DNA from: Cyprinodon diabolis
Lineage: Eukaryota > Chordata > Actinopteri > Cyprinodontiformes > Cyprinodontidae
Assembly: GCA_030533445.1 (NCBI GenBank)
Contig: CM060070.1
Span: 27,479,001-27,543,000 of the forward strand
Direction of reading: 5' to 3'
Length of the DNA: 64,000 nt
Part shown: positions 12,301 through 31,635 of the stretch, in pieces
Position numbering within the stretch: the first letter of the stretch is position 1
Layout: every line of letters starts with the position of its first letter
Notes under the pieces: generated by a model
The model's input: only the letters and a program-made list of their open reading frames with translations
Databases searched by the model: none
What the model was told of the DNA's origin: nothing
Position numbers and translations under genes: made by a program

Positions 12301-15009
12301 TTACCCCTGCTTTATAACATCCTGTCAGTGTTCCTTTGTGGAGAAAGTAGTTCAAAATTCCTAGAATAATTGTGCTAGAGTTCCCACAAATGGATACTCA
12401 GCAATAATTAAGTTTTTCTACAGGCCTCCAACTGTGTAATCTGACCCAACTCTGGGGTGTTTAATTATTACAGTAATTAAAACTCTTTGGAAATCACTTC
12501 CTTTTTGATATGCTTGAATAGGTTTCTCAGGAATAATTTACTCAAGGTGCTGTTCCCTTCCTTTTTGTTACTCTTTGTGCCTCCTCGTTGACCTTCTTTT
12601 CTATTTTGTACATTTTACTGTTTTTGTTGGTATTGAACTTTGAGAGGTGGGTTTTGTTTTGCAGAAACACTTGGGTTTTACTGTTTTAGCGCTCAGTGCT
12701 TTTGGATGACTTATGTTGAACTGTCTGCTTGTCCAGAAGAGTTGTTTTCTAATATTTCATAATTGATTAACAAGAACAATGTGATGAATTAATTGAAGGT
12801 TTTACTATTTGGAGAAAAAGGTGTTGCTACTAATCAACAGTCAGCTTGGCTGATTATTCTATACTTTGCAAGTTTTAATTTAATCCAATTAATCACTTCT
12901 TCATAAATGTGGTTTTCAACCTATTAAAGCACACATTTGAGATAATCAAAACTGTGTATCAACCCTATGTAATGAAGGCATTTCTGTTCTTTTCAATCCT
13001 CGGCACATCTGGTCTATTTGTGGGTGTGAACACTTTTTTAACCTAGATATTGCAGATGATTGTTAATCATATCTAGGTCATGCATATAAAAAATAAATCA
13101 AAGTTCAAGTTTCATACAAAGAAATTTCTTCAAAGCAAGTTAATTCTGGTGGGAAGGCATTTGGGGTTGTAGTCTCTTAAGGCGTGACCTAAAGTTGCTT
13201 TTTCCTGGCAGTGTAATTCTTACCACTCACTAGTAAAACTTCTGAATTGAAAATTTATTAAAGATATGCTGTCTAATAAAGCCACAAGTCATAGATTTTA
13301 ATTGTTGGTTTGTAAGATGTAATATTAGAGTTGTTGGGAAAGGAGCAGACATTCGTAGTTTGTTTTTCTTTCTGCCATCAATTTCTTCAAGCTGTAAACT
13401 ATTGGTTGGGGTTTTTTGTAAAATAGAATGAAATCAAAGGCTGGGTTCTCTGGGTGCAAGCAAGGGCTCATCGGCTGGTGTTTTCTGACACATTTTTAGA
13501 AGTTCAGTGATGAAATTGCTATGGCAACCGTTATCTCCCAGGAGTTGTTCCAGAAAGCGTGCCGGCAGACGGCAGTAATGGTGAGTTAAACTGATCAAAC
13601 GTGCAAAAGTCAAATCCATGGGAAGGGGAACACTCTTTAGCTGGATTATGCAGGTTGTGTAGGGCCTAATCATTCTTTAAATGCTGGATGGTAGGTAATG
13701 GTGCTTAAAATGGAAACAAATTCGCTGGAGATGCATGAGGTGGATGACGGATGAACTACTGAATCTAAACATTGGAGTCAAAAAGGGTCGAGCCTCTTTG
13801 GACATTGATTCATGCCTTTGCTAAGTTGCTGCTTCACTCAGTCTAGCTGCCCCTACATTTCATGATGTCGTCCTAAAGTATCTACAGAATGGTATCACGA
13901 CTCTCTCAGTGATAAAGCTCTTTATTAGGAAGGTTAAACATACTGTAGCTTCACCCCTCTTATACCTAAAAAAACATTTTTTGCGACTTTAGCTTAAAAA
14001 GAGAACAGTCGCTGTCACTGTGCAGATTAGCTGCTAAAAAGCCATTTGGTCTCAACTTGGAGCCAATGGTTGCACTGTAATCGTCTCTTGCTGATCAGTG
14101 AAAGTGGACATGTGGTATACTGGATATGTGCAAGGCAGCCACTGCGGGCACTTCATGGAGAGGGGCTAATTCTCACTTTTCTATGTAGGACTGCAGTGAC
14201 TACTCATTTTCCAGGACAGGGAGGGGCTGCTTTCAGAGACCAAAATTCCTGATCAAGAGAAATTCCGCTTCGGGTATAGTATTGATGAAGGACTAGCATC
14301 ATACCTCAAAAGCTCCCTTAAATTCTGTTGTCTAGTCAATTAAGAAAACAATCTGCAGGGACTTACATTTCCCATGTCCCCCATGTTGCTTTAGTAAATT
14401 TTATTACTTAATTGTAAACAAGGAATATAGATTTTTTTGCCCTCTCCTCTTGTGTTGAGCTCTTGAATCAAATCAAAAGTTGGCTCTTTATTGCTGTCTT
14501 GACAATTGCTATTTATGGCCCAGACCTTAAGACCTCAATCTATAAGGGAAACTCCGATGTTGTCTGACCTGCTTTTCTCAATAAAGATCCTGTCTGGTTA
14601 GAGGCGAAGCAGCGAGCATGTCACTCCTTCACTGAACACTGACTGTCACTTCATATTCTTGGAAGACATTTTGTCAGCTTCCTGTTTGGAATGATAGTAG
14701 AACTTTTCAGCACAAAATGCACTTTGTTATCTAATAAGCCACTACCGTTATTTTGCAGACATTTGGCTCCAGCAAGTGTTAAATTTTATGAAAAAATAGA
14801 CTGGGAACAATTCATAGGATTTCTTTTATTTTAAGTTTTCTAATTTGGAAAGCTTTATAAATGGGAAAACACATCCACATTTATGCTAAAACCTTTGAAC
14901 GAGCATTTGAATCTTTATGAAATGTTTTGTTTATAATCTGATACTATTTAGTGCTTTCAGGAGAAAGATACTGGCCTTTCACTTTAATCACTCATGGCAC
15001 ATTGAAAAG
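12301..15009. other. gna11 intron 1 segment
   Basis: AT-rich intron without a recognised gene or clear transposon. One imperfect hairpin lies at about 13042-13078 (acctagat ... atctaggt with an inner atgatt/aatcat stem). Confidence 0.5.
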
Positions 15010-15225
15010 TAGTCTCAAATAGTCCAGTCCTCAAGGGTTGTGCAACTTTTAGATTTGCCCTTTGCCCCTGCACAGCTGAATCAATTGGCTAAAGTGCCTC
15101 AGGCTAGCATGCAATATAGTTCTACTGACTGATGCTGGAGTCAGGTATGTTCAAGCATAGACACTGCTAAAAGTTGCAGTACACTTTTCCTCTAGGGCTG
15201 GTGTTTGAATCCACCCAGAAACTTG
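15010..15225 (-). mobile_element. hAT-type MITE remnant
   Basis: Words such as agtccagtcctcaagggttg, caacttttag and gctgaatcaattggct belong to a small non-autonomous element common in fish, whose ends resemble inverse copies (the right end has agggctggtgtttgaa). Diverged. No target duplication was identified. Confidence 0.5.
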
Positions 15226-16100
15226 TCAGAACCCCATCACGTTGCACTGGTTATATTTTTAAAATGCTTTTTTTTTTTTCTTTTTATGAAAATATTTTTT
15301 TTCCAAAATATTTTTTTCCCATCTGAGGCACTTTGTTTGGTTGTTCACATCTTCCTATGACCTAAGGGTGGTATAAAATGGACTGAGAGGTTTCATATAT
15401 TTACTTTCTGTTTTATTGGGGAACGGTGATCAGTTCAGCTAAAACAAAATGTCTGTCAGGGTTCAACAACATAGATGATGTCTTGATCAAATTTATATTT
15501 GTTTAATCTTTGTGTGCAAAATAAAGGCAGTAAATCTCTGGGTTCTCAGTGACGACAGAATTTAAACCTGTATTTGCAACGAATGCTGGATCAGAGCCAC
15601 AGTGGTGCAGATTTCTTCAGTCTTATCCATCAGATGAACAGAGGTGTGGGTGGACAGACAGAGGTCAGCTTGTTCCAAAACAGACCATTTATCAACACGC
15701 ATCAGTTTGATTTGGAGAAAAAAGAAAGATTTTGGAAATGGATAATTATATTTATGAATAATCTTGTCTCCATAGAAATACTTGTTTTACTGTAAAGAAC
15801 AAGTAAGAAATTCTAAGAAGTATTAGCTTTGTTCTCTATTGGTAACAACATAGGACTTCTTAATGAGCTGAATTATTTTAACAGATTTCATCATATAGAT
15901 GCTCATTTCCTCTGCCAGTTGTGTGCAATAAAACTGGACCCACATCCTTAAGAAATATTTGTAGTTGTAACCAAACATTTCACTCTACTATAACATTGCT
16001 GTGTTTCTTGGTCTCTGAATGTAAGTTGAAATGTTGAAAGTCAAATCACTGTTCTGTTTTTATTCTCCAGTTGATTGATGGTCCATGCCTTGTTTTTTAG
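15226..16100. other. 3' end of gna11 intron 1
   Basis: AT-rich intron up to the acceptor tgttttttag. A 73-codon frame at 15574-15795 has no recognisable domain. Nothing else is seen. Confidence 0.5.
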
Positions 16101-23753
<7,653 letters not shown>

Positions 23754-24413
23754 GAGCGAGGGTCCTCGGCCGAGACACCAGCCTCTGAAGAAACACTTGG
23801 TGCAGGAGTTCCCCCTCCAGAGACGCACATCTGCATGAAAACACACTGCTGCACAAAGAGACGAGCATTGCTTTAATCTTTACCAGACCAACGCAATCCT
23901 CTGCTCCTTCTCTCCATGCAGTTTTTTTGGTTTGTTGACATTTGAAATTTTTTTTTCCAATTTTGTAGTTTTTACTAACTGCTGGCAACATCACCAATGA
24001 AACACATTAAAATGGAACATTTGTCCTCTCTCTGGCACACCTCTCAGCCCTCACTTTTTTTTCTATATTATTTTATGTCAAAGGTAGGTGGAGGGCCTTC
24101 TCTGGGTAGAACCAGCCTTTGTGGACAAAGGGCTCTCTCATGCATGCTATACACTACAGCATGAGTTCATGACACAAGGCTGCAGATCACTGGACTCTGC
24201 TTATCTGCAAGGGATAACGAATTCTGAAATCCTTCAAGGTGACGCTGAGGTGCAGTCAGGTACTTAGTTCTGTGGAACTTAAAACTTAAATAGTTTGTAT
24301 TTTTCTCTTCAATCACCCTGATCTCCACCAGAGCAGATGAGCTCCATTGAATGTAAATAAGGATTTGATTCTGCTCACGCAGTTTTACAGTGATAACTAA
24401 ACATTGTATCTTC

Positions 24414-24444
<31 letters not shown>

Positions 24445-25111
24445 TTAGAAATGTTAACTTCTTGAGCCTATCACTTCTGCTATTAGTTGTCTGTGTGTGG
24501 GAGATGACTACTCATAGGAGTGCAAAGGAAAAAGTCGCAGCTTATTCCTCTTAAATCATTTCTCGGTCCTTCTACTTATCTGGAGGTGTTTTTTTTAATG
24601 TTTTTTTTTTACATTGCAAAATGTAAAAAAAAAAAAAAAAAGCCACATTAAACAATTGGTGATTCAGACAGGTTAGGTGTCAGTGAAGTGGAGCTTTTTG
24701 GCTGCTACTCTGAGCTTCTGTTGGTCCATTAATGAGGCTTTTTCTTTTACCATCAGCAAAAATTTAATCCACAGTGATCAGCAGAGTCTCTTTTATTGAT
24801 CAGAGTTCTGTTGAGTCGGTATTTCAAACATTATTTCAGTTCAGTTTTTTTCCTTATTTTTTTATACTGCTGTAAATTATCCAAACTATTTTAAGGACAA
24901 GTGTTCTATCTTTTTAATAATACGCCATGTTTAATTTTTGCAGATCGGTTTTTTTAATGTAATTGCTGATTGGAAGAATTAAAACTTTTTTTGTTTTTTT
25001 TTCATGTCAGGTTTGTGCTTTATGCAAATCAAAACTTTCACAAAAAAAAATTGTGGTTAAATAGTTGCTGTTTAAAGATTCTTGCAGTTTTTTGGGGAAA
25101 ATCTATAAGTA
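23754..25111 (+). other. gna11: gna11 3' UTR and downstream sequence
   Basis: The sequence after the stop is AT-rich, with T runs and a TA microsatellite (24418-24444). ATTAAA signals occur near 24006, 24645 and 24978. The true cleavage site cannot be decided here. No open frame of interest is visible. Confidence 0.5.
24418..24444. repeat. TA microsatellite in gna11 3' flank
   Basis: An alternating AT run of about 27 nt. Confidence 0.9.
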
Positions 25112-25905
25112 CCGTATTTTCACGACCATAAGGCGCACCGTACTAAAAGGCGCAGTCTCAGTTATGTGTGCCATTTCTGTATTTAACACACACATAAGGC
25201 GCACCGGACTATAGGGCGTGTTTTTTATATACAGGTACATGTCCTCTGCTACGTTTAAATAGCTCTACTGCGTATTTAAAAATAGAGCGGGAGCAAAACT
25301 GAGTATGACTGTGCTTTATTCATGTATTTATTACAAAGTATTAATCAAACCTGGGAGCTGGCCGTGAGACAGACACATCGCAGATGACAGAGCGCTGTGA
25401 TCGGTCCTAAATTAACTTAAAATACTGAAACTTGCCAACGGAATATGTTCGCTTTTATTACCGGTATCCTGGTGCCTGCAGTTTAAATTATTTAGATGAA
25501 AAACACCTGCCAGCCGCCGCAGTTAACCCGGAGGCTGCCCGGCCTAGAGGCTGCTGTTGAAGGGAGTCCTACTGTCGGCGGACCGCTGCTATGTGGGGGT
25601 CTGAGCGCCTCCGACAGAAATAGTATAGGCAGGATGATAATCTGGATGAACTGACTGCAATTATTAAGTTTTCAGGTGGACTTTCTCACTTAAAAACATA
25701 TTAAAACTACTTTATTCCCACTGATCACAGCAAATATAGCTGCAAGATTAGATTATTTAGATGAAAAACACCTGCCAGCCGCCTCGGTGAACCCGGAGGT
25801 GGCCCGGCCCAGAGGCTGCTGTTGAATTAAGTTTTCAGGTAGAAAAATAGAGCGGGAGCAAAACTGAGTATGATTGTGCTTTATTCATGTATTTATTACA
25901 AAGTA

Positions 25906-26172
25906 TTAATCAAACCCATCAAAGTCATCATCCTCTGTTTCTGAATTAAACAGCTGCGCTAAATCAGACATGCCAATTTCGCCTTCTTCGCTGTGAGAGT
26001 CACTTTCCGTGCCGGGCGGCTCCTCAGAAATAATGCCGGCTTTTGCGAAAGCTCGAACAACAGAGCCAGCAGACACTTTAGTCCAAGCATCAACAATCCA
26101 TCCGCAAACGGTGGCGTAACTTGCCCGGCGCTGCCTTCCAATTTTCCTGAAACTGTGGTCTCCGTGTGTCAT
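25906..26172 (-). pseudogene. pogo-like transposase C-terminal fragment
   Basis: The minus-strand frame reads GDHSFRKIGRQRRASYATVC, then VDAWTKVSAG and VRAFAKAGIISEE, and ends in an acidic tail DDDFDGFD. This is the C-terminal end of fish pogo/JRK-type (DDE_1) transposases. The N-terminal DNA-binding domain is missing. Confidence 0.75.
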
Positions 26173-26551
26173 CCATCGCTCCCACGCCGCTCGCAGCCTT
26201 ACTTTGAACGGCCGAGATGGGCACGCATGGAGTCACAGATTAACAGCGATGGTTATGTGTGGAAAAAAAAAACCCACCTGGTCTCCTCACATACACCTGC
26301 CTCAGCCACTCTTTCATCATCTCTTCATCCATCCAGCCCTTTTCATTTGCCTTAATATCATATGTCATCAGAGCGATGTGTCTGTCTCGCTGTCAGCTCC
26401 CAGATCAGCTTCTCTGATTGGTTGATGCGGCGCTTCCAGCAGCAAAACTTCAATTTTTCCATCTCGAGCAGCAGCAGCGCGTCAGATGCTTAAACGCTCC
26501 CGACCCGCTGCGCCCGCTGCTCAAAACGCGCTGCGGGAGCTTTTGCTGCGC

Positions 26552-26755
26552 CTATACGCGCGTCAACCATTGACTTTGCATGTAAACTCGCTGCTTCTGC
26601 TGCGCCTGCTGCGTCCGGTTCACACCAATGTCAAGCGGTTGAATAACAGCGAGCACAGCATAAATTTGTTTCACCATGTTTTTCTCATCAGCTGTGAGAT
26701 GGGCACGCATGGAGTCACAGATTAACAGCGATGGTGATGAGTGGAAAAAAACCAC
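26552..26755 (-). pseudogene. pogo-like transposase catalytic fragment
   Basis: On the minus strand CDSMRAHLTADEKNMVKQ and VIQPLDIGVNR match the middle of pogo transposases, where the Asp of CDSMRAHL is a catalytic position. The motif usually reading HLAVIPGGLT...LQPLD is shortened to LAVIQPLD, showing an in-frame deletion. The fragment is separated from the C-terminal piece at 25906 by unrelated sequence. Confidence 0.7.
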
Positions 26756-28785
26756 CTGGTCTCCTTACATTGAGCCACTCTTTCATCATCTCCTCAATGA
26801 GGTGGTCTCAAAAGTCGCAGTTAAAATCACACATAGGGCGCACCGCACCAAAGGGCGCACCCCACATTTTGAGGGAAAAAAAGACGTTTATGTGCGCCTT
26901 ATAGTCGTGAAAATACGGTATATGCTTTGGTTATTGGTACAAATCCCATATCGTGTGTCTTACCAGGTAGCTTTCTAAATACTTCAAGGTGAATGATTGC
27001 TATTTTTGTCCTCATGATGTAATTCAGGTGGGTTTTCATAACTTTTTCATCAAAAAGGGCTACTCCTAGCAGATTTGGCTGAGTTGAACTGACTTTAGAG
27101 GACAAAGCTAAAGGTGACCAGGTGTGGTGGAGGTTTTTAGGCAGCTGAATCAAGTTTGATGCTCCTGTTTCTGATGTTGCCTGTAGGTTCAGAGAGGAGG
27201 GATGTTGATAAACCTGTAAGAACTCCGTCAACAGTTGAGATGTGAGTTTTATTTTGACTTTATGGGAGGTTTCCTCAAGGTCCATTTTGTGCCCTTGGTG
27301 TTGGATTGTACTATCCAGTAATCTTGATGGACTCTGCAATGGTCTACTAGGCCTTATTATTTTCCACCACGTTTATATTTGCCTCTACATCTGCAGTGTT
27401 TCCATGTTTGATTTTGGATGGGTCCTTGTTTGAAGGGCTAAAACAAATGGATCATCATATAAATGGTAGAAATTCAAGAAAATTGGCGGGTGTTTTTTTT
27501 TTTTTTTTTAAAGTTGTAGCCCTTATTACAAACAGTCAGATTTGACTTGTGTGCTTGTTAAAAATTTTTTTTTTTTTCATAATTTCTGTTGCAAAATACT
27601 CAACATGGATGTTTTGGCTAACTTCCCAGCTTACTAACGTTTTGAAGAAAGTCTTTTTTTATTTAAGAGTCTTAACATCCTTAGGAAAGAAAATGAAAAT
27701 GTTCACATTCAAATTTAATTGTTATATTAACTTACAGGCAAAGGAAATTAGAATACCTAATAAAGGGCTTTTGGTGTCCAAATTAAGGTTAATATAGCAC
27801 ATTTACTAACTTGAAGATTAGTAACTATTGCTTTCTATTTAACATAAAAACAATATAACTTAAACAGACTTTGATTAATTGGGCCAAGTATTGTCTGGTA
27901 ATTCTAGACAGGTGTGTGGAACTTTAAAATGAAAACCCTCTGTGCAGTTTTTCTTTCTTTTTTCTGTTTTTTAGATTTCACAGCTTATAGTTGGTTGTGT
28001 GGCTCCAGATCTTTTTATATACATAAGCTAACTCTGTGGATGATGCAAATGTGGGCGATTTCTCACATAAAAAAATTACCTGGCAGGCTTTTAAATTAAG
28101 AATAAAAATTAAATTAAATATGTGCTGCATTATGTTGAATAACAAAATGATTTTGGGTGTTTTCAAACTCGCTTGCTTTCAAGAAGCATCCTGCTCTCCT
28201 AAAGTGCAGCTTGCCACCTTAAAGCTGTGTGGGGCCTATCCTCATTTTGATCAGTTTTTCATGCAAATCTGACGAGATGAAAGCGTAGGCTTTCAAGCTC
28301 GACCACGTGACTATACCACCGTGATAAGAGCTATTAGATGTGCTGGATTGCTTATTTTAAACCCGTTTGCACAAATGGCTGCTTCATTTGCTTTAACACT
28401 TTTGAAACACTTTTTAGAAATGGTTCTGTTGACAATCCAATCCAGAAAAGTTGCCAAACAATCAGAAAAGATATCACTACTGCTTTAGTACCTTAACCAA
28501 CACTGCTTCATGTTTGTATATTTCCTAAAAGATTAGGCGGCTTTCTTTTTTTTTTTTTTCCAGCAGAAGCCTCAGTATTATTGTAATAAAGTGCTTACCA
28601 AGTAAAGGTACTGAACAGGAGCTGTTTTGGTCAGGGGATAAAGAAGTGGATGATTCTGCTGTTGTTTACATTCACTATTTTTCCCTCCTTTGATTGGTGG
28701 GCTGCTCACTTTGAGACCACAACACTGCAATGGGCTTACGTCTGTTATGTAGATGTCCATTTAAGTATTGTTGGTACTATTGGGA

Positions 28786-28821
28786 TGTGTGTGTGTGTGT
28801 GTGTGTGTGTCTGTGTGTACA
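28786..28821. repeat. GT dinucleotide microsatellite
   Basis: A GT run of about 16 units with one interruption (gtctgtgtgt). Confidence 0.9.
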
Positions 28822-29511
28822 CACAACTGCTTAAGCTTGAGCTCCATCTTGGTCAGAGGAATGGATGCACAGTGATTATTTTTAATAAAAGCTATCTTTG
28901 CTTCTTGTTCAGTTTTTTTTTAAAGGTTTACACACCTTTACACGTGGACCACTTTAAATTACTTTTTTTTCTTTGTTGTTAACCCAACAGTTAAGTTTGT
29001 GTAGTGGTGTACAAATTGAAAGTAATGCTTTTTTTTTTTTTTCTTAAGTATACCAAATGTAAATTCTGTACAATGAGTGTGCCAATCCCCTTTCTTTGTA
29101 AAGCCAGACTCTTAACAAGTGCCGATGTTGTGAAAAATCAGAGGGCCTGTATAGTTCCACGGCCTACTTTTTAAAGCAGACACTAAGTATATGATTAATT
29201 AACAAGAATAAAAAATACACTATTATATATTTAAGATGAATAATGAACTGCTGTTTTTAAATTGTCAACTGATTTGCATGTTTTGTTTTTATTTTTTGTC
29301 AGGTTTGGGTTGGGAGGATTTGGGTGGGTGAAAAAAGGAAGAAAAAAAACTGTTCCCTTCAGCGATGGGTGGAAATGGATATTAATTTACAGTATTTTAG
29401 CCATATTTCTCTTTTTGTATGTTTCATTTCAACCATTGTTGCCTGAACCTCATTCAAACATGAAAAATGATGATTTTTACATAGCCTTCTCCTTTAAATG
29501 TGTTCAATTGG

Positions 29512-29517
29512 AATAAA
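29512..29517 (+). promoter_or_regulatory. candidate distal polyadenylation signal
   Basis: An AATAAA is followed within 30 nt by GT- and T-rich sequence. If gna11 has a long 3' UTR like some mammalian Gq genes, it could end here, which would place the pogo element inside the UTR. Weaker candidates are at about 28583, 28884 and 29690. Confidence 0.25.
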
Positions 29518-29726
29518 CTGTGTTCCTATACTCTCTGCTTGCATCCTCGTACATTTACTAATGTGTAATATTTTTCACTGTTGGTGTAAAACTTGTTCAG
29601 GGCTGACCAGAAGCAATGCTTATTACAAATATTCAAAATGGCCACCTGGGAACACCTGAACCCGAACTACTGCTTTATCTTTAAGAAATTTAATAAAGAA
29701 AATTATGTTTTTCTGAATTAACCTTA

Positions 29727-31328
29727 CAGTGGGGCAAAAAAGTATTTAGTCAGCCACCAATAGTGCAAGTTCTCCCTCTCAAAAAGATGAGAGAGGCCGG
29801 TAATTTTCCTCATAGATATACCTCAACTATGAGAGACAAAATGAGAAAAAAAATCCAGAAAATCACATTGTCTGATTTTTAAAGAATTTAATTGCAAAAT
29901 ATGGTGCAAAATAAGTATTTGGTCAGTTACAAACAAGCAAGATTTCTGGCTCTCACAGACCTGTAACTTCTTCTGTAAGAGGCTCCTCTGTCCTCCACTC
30001 GTTACCTTCATTAATGGCACCTGTTTGAACCCGTTATCAGTATAAAAGACACCTGTCCACAACCTCAAACAGTCACACTCTAAACTCCACCATGGCCAAA
30101 ACTAGAGAGCTGTCAAAGGACACCCGAAACAAAATTATAGACCTGCACCAGGCTGGGAAGTCTGAATCTGCAATAGGTAAACAGCTTGGTGTGAAGAAAT
30201 CAACTGTGGGATCAATTATTAGAAAATGGAAAACATACAAGACCACTGATAATCTTCCTCCGTCTGGGGCTCCACGCAAGATCTCACCCCATGGTGTCAA
30301 AATGATCACAAGAACGGTGAGTAAAAATCCCAGAACCACACGGGGGGACCTAGTGAATGACCTGCAGAGAGCTGGGACCAAAGTAACAAAGGCTACCAGC
30401 AGTAACACACTACGCCGCCAGGGACTCAAATCCTGCAGTGCCAGACGTGTCCCCCTGCTTAAGCCAGTACATGTCAAGGCCCGTCTCAAGTTTGCTAGAG
30501 AGCATTTGGATGATCCAGACGATGACTGGGAGAATATCATATGGTCAGATGAAACCAAAATAGAACTTTTTGGTAAAAACTCTACTCGTCGTGTTTGGAG
30601 GAGAGAGAATGCTGAGTTGCATCCAAAGAACACCATACCTACAGTGAAGCATGGGGGTGGAAACATCATGCTTTGGGGCTGTTTATCTGCTAAGGGACCA
30701 GGACGACTGATCCGTGTGAAGGAAAGAATGAATGGGGCCATGTATCGTCAAATTTTGAGTGAAAACCTCCTTCCATCAGCAAGGGCATTGAAGATGAAAC
30801 GTGGCTGGGTCTTTCAGCATGACAATGATCCCAAACACACTGACCGGGTAACGAAGGAGTGGCTTCGTAAGAAGCATTTCAAGGTCCTGGAGTGGCCTAG
30901 CCAGTCTCCAGATCTCAACCCCATAGAAAATCTTTGGAGGGAGTTGAAAGTCTGTGTTGCCCAGCGACAGCCCCAGAACATCACTGCTCTAGAGGAGATC
31001 TGCATGGAGGAATGGAACAAAATACCAGCAACAGTGTGTGAAAACCTTGTGAAGACTTACAGAAAACGTTTGATCTCTGTCATTGCCAACAAAGGGTATA
31101 TAACAAAGTATTGAGATGACCTTTTGTTATTGACCAAATACTTATTTTCCACCATATTTTGCAAATAAATTCTTTAAAAATCAGACTGTGATTTTCTGGA
31201 TTTTTTTTTCTCATTTTGTCTCTCATAGTTGAGGTATATCTATGATGAAAATTACCGGCCTCTCTCATCTTTTTAAGTGGGAGAACTTGCACTATTGGTG
31301 GCTGACTAAATACTTTTTTGCCCCACTG
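29727..31328 (+). mobile_element. complete Tc1-like transposon, probably young
   Basis: It is flanked by TA at 29725-29726 and 31329-31330. Terminal inverted repeats of about 199 bp (29727-29925 and 31131-31328) begin cagtggggcaaaaaagtatt and differ at only a handful of positions. Between them lies one uninterrupted transposase gene. The long repeats suggest the IR/DR arrangement with inner and outer transposase binding sites (cf. the aagtatttagtca outer and aagtatttggtca inner words). It stands between gna11 and tle5. Confidence 0.95.
30092..31114 (+). CDS. Tc1-like transposase, intact (340 aa)
   Basis: This encodes a cut-and-paste transposase of the Tc1/mariner superfamily. It starts [19 protein letters not shown]. 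Residues 1-60 form the first helix-turn-helix of the paired-like DNA-binding domain. The linker has SGAPRKIS, a variant of the GRPR hook. The second helix-turn-helix follows to about residue 120. The catalytic triad is complete: Asp in IIWSDETK, Asp in [10 protein letters not shown] and Glu in [11 protein letters not shown], with exactly 34 residues between the last two (DD34E). [13 protein letters not shown] is the usual Gly-rich box. The length equals active Tc1 family members and there is no stop or frameshift. Activity is not proven. Confidence 0.95.
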   Translation: MAKTRELSKDTRNKIIDLHQAGKSESAIGKQLGVKKSTVGSIIRKWKTYKTTDNLPPSGAPRKISPHGVKMITRTVSKNPRTTRGDLVNDLQRAGTKVTKATSSNTLRRQGLKSCSARRVPLLKPVHVKARLKFAREHLDDPDDDWENIIWSDETKIELFGKNSTRRVWRRENAELHPKNTIPTVKHGGGNIMLWGCLSAKGPGRLIRVKERMNGAMYRQILSENLLPSARALKMKRGWVFQHDNDPKHTDRVTKEWLRKKHFKVLEWPSQSPDLNPIENLWRELKVCVAQRQPQNITALEEICMEEWNKIPATVCENLVKTYRKRLISVIANKGYITKY

Positions 31329-31635
31329 TAATTCAGACTGAGCCTTGAAATTGAGTAAAATGACTTCCATAACTACTGTCATGTTAAACTGCTAAAACTT
31401 TTCCCCCCCTTGCAACATGATACAGGGTTTCTGCGGGTCATTAAAAATCATTAAAAGTCCTTAAATTATTATTTTTAAATTAAGGCCTTAATTGGCATTA
31501 CAATTTATTAAATGTGGTTATAGTGGCTTTATTTTTTTATAAATAAAGCTTTATAAATGCTTTATTTAAAAAAAAAAAATTATAAAACAATTTCTTCAGA
31601 TATATCAGATATAACTGGTTCCACGTGCATATGTA

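Larger units (their letters stand above)
25112..26918 (-). mobile_element. rearranged pogo-like element
   Basis: The ends ccgtattttcacgaccata and tatagtcgtgaaaatacgg are inverted repeats, flanked by TA on both sides as for pogo/Tc1 elements. The terminal caccg/gcgcc-rich words (aaggcgcacc) also recur inside both ends. On the minus strand it keeps fragments of a pogo-type transposase. Internally it contains three pairs of direct repeats: 25281-25352 with 25846-25917, about 25490-25560 with 25756-25826, and about 26213-26253 with 26696-26735. It lies 1.4 kb after the gna11 stop codon and may fall in a long 3' UTR. Confidence 0.85.
26921..29724. other. region between the pogo element and the Tc1 element
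   Basis: AT-rich sequence with T runs (27493-27510, 28545-28559, 29030-29042), a GT microsatellite at 28786-28821 and polyadenylation-like signals. A 146-codon minus-strand frame (26899-27339) shows no domain. It could be gna11 3' UTR or intergenic. Confidence 0.5.

Noticed and set aside
26899..27339. 146-codon minus-strand frame downstream of the pogo element
   Set aside because: No domain, low-complexity hydrophobic/Ser-Leu composition and no splice or promoter context. Treated as chance.
30073..30741. 222-codon open frame on the minus strand
   Set aside because: It is antisense to the intact Tc1 transposase at 30092-31114.
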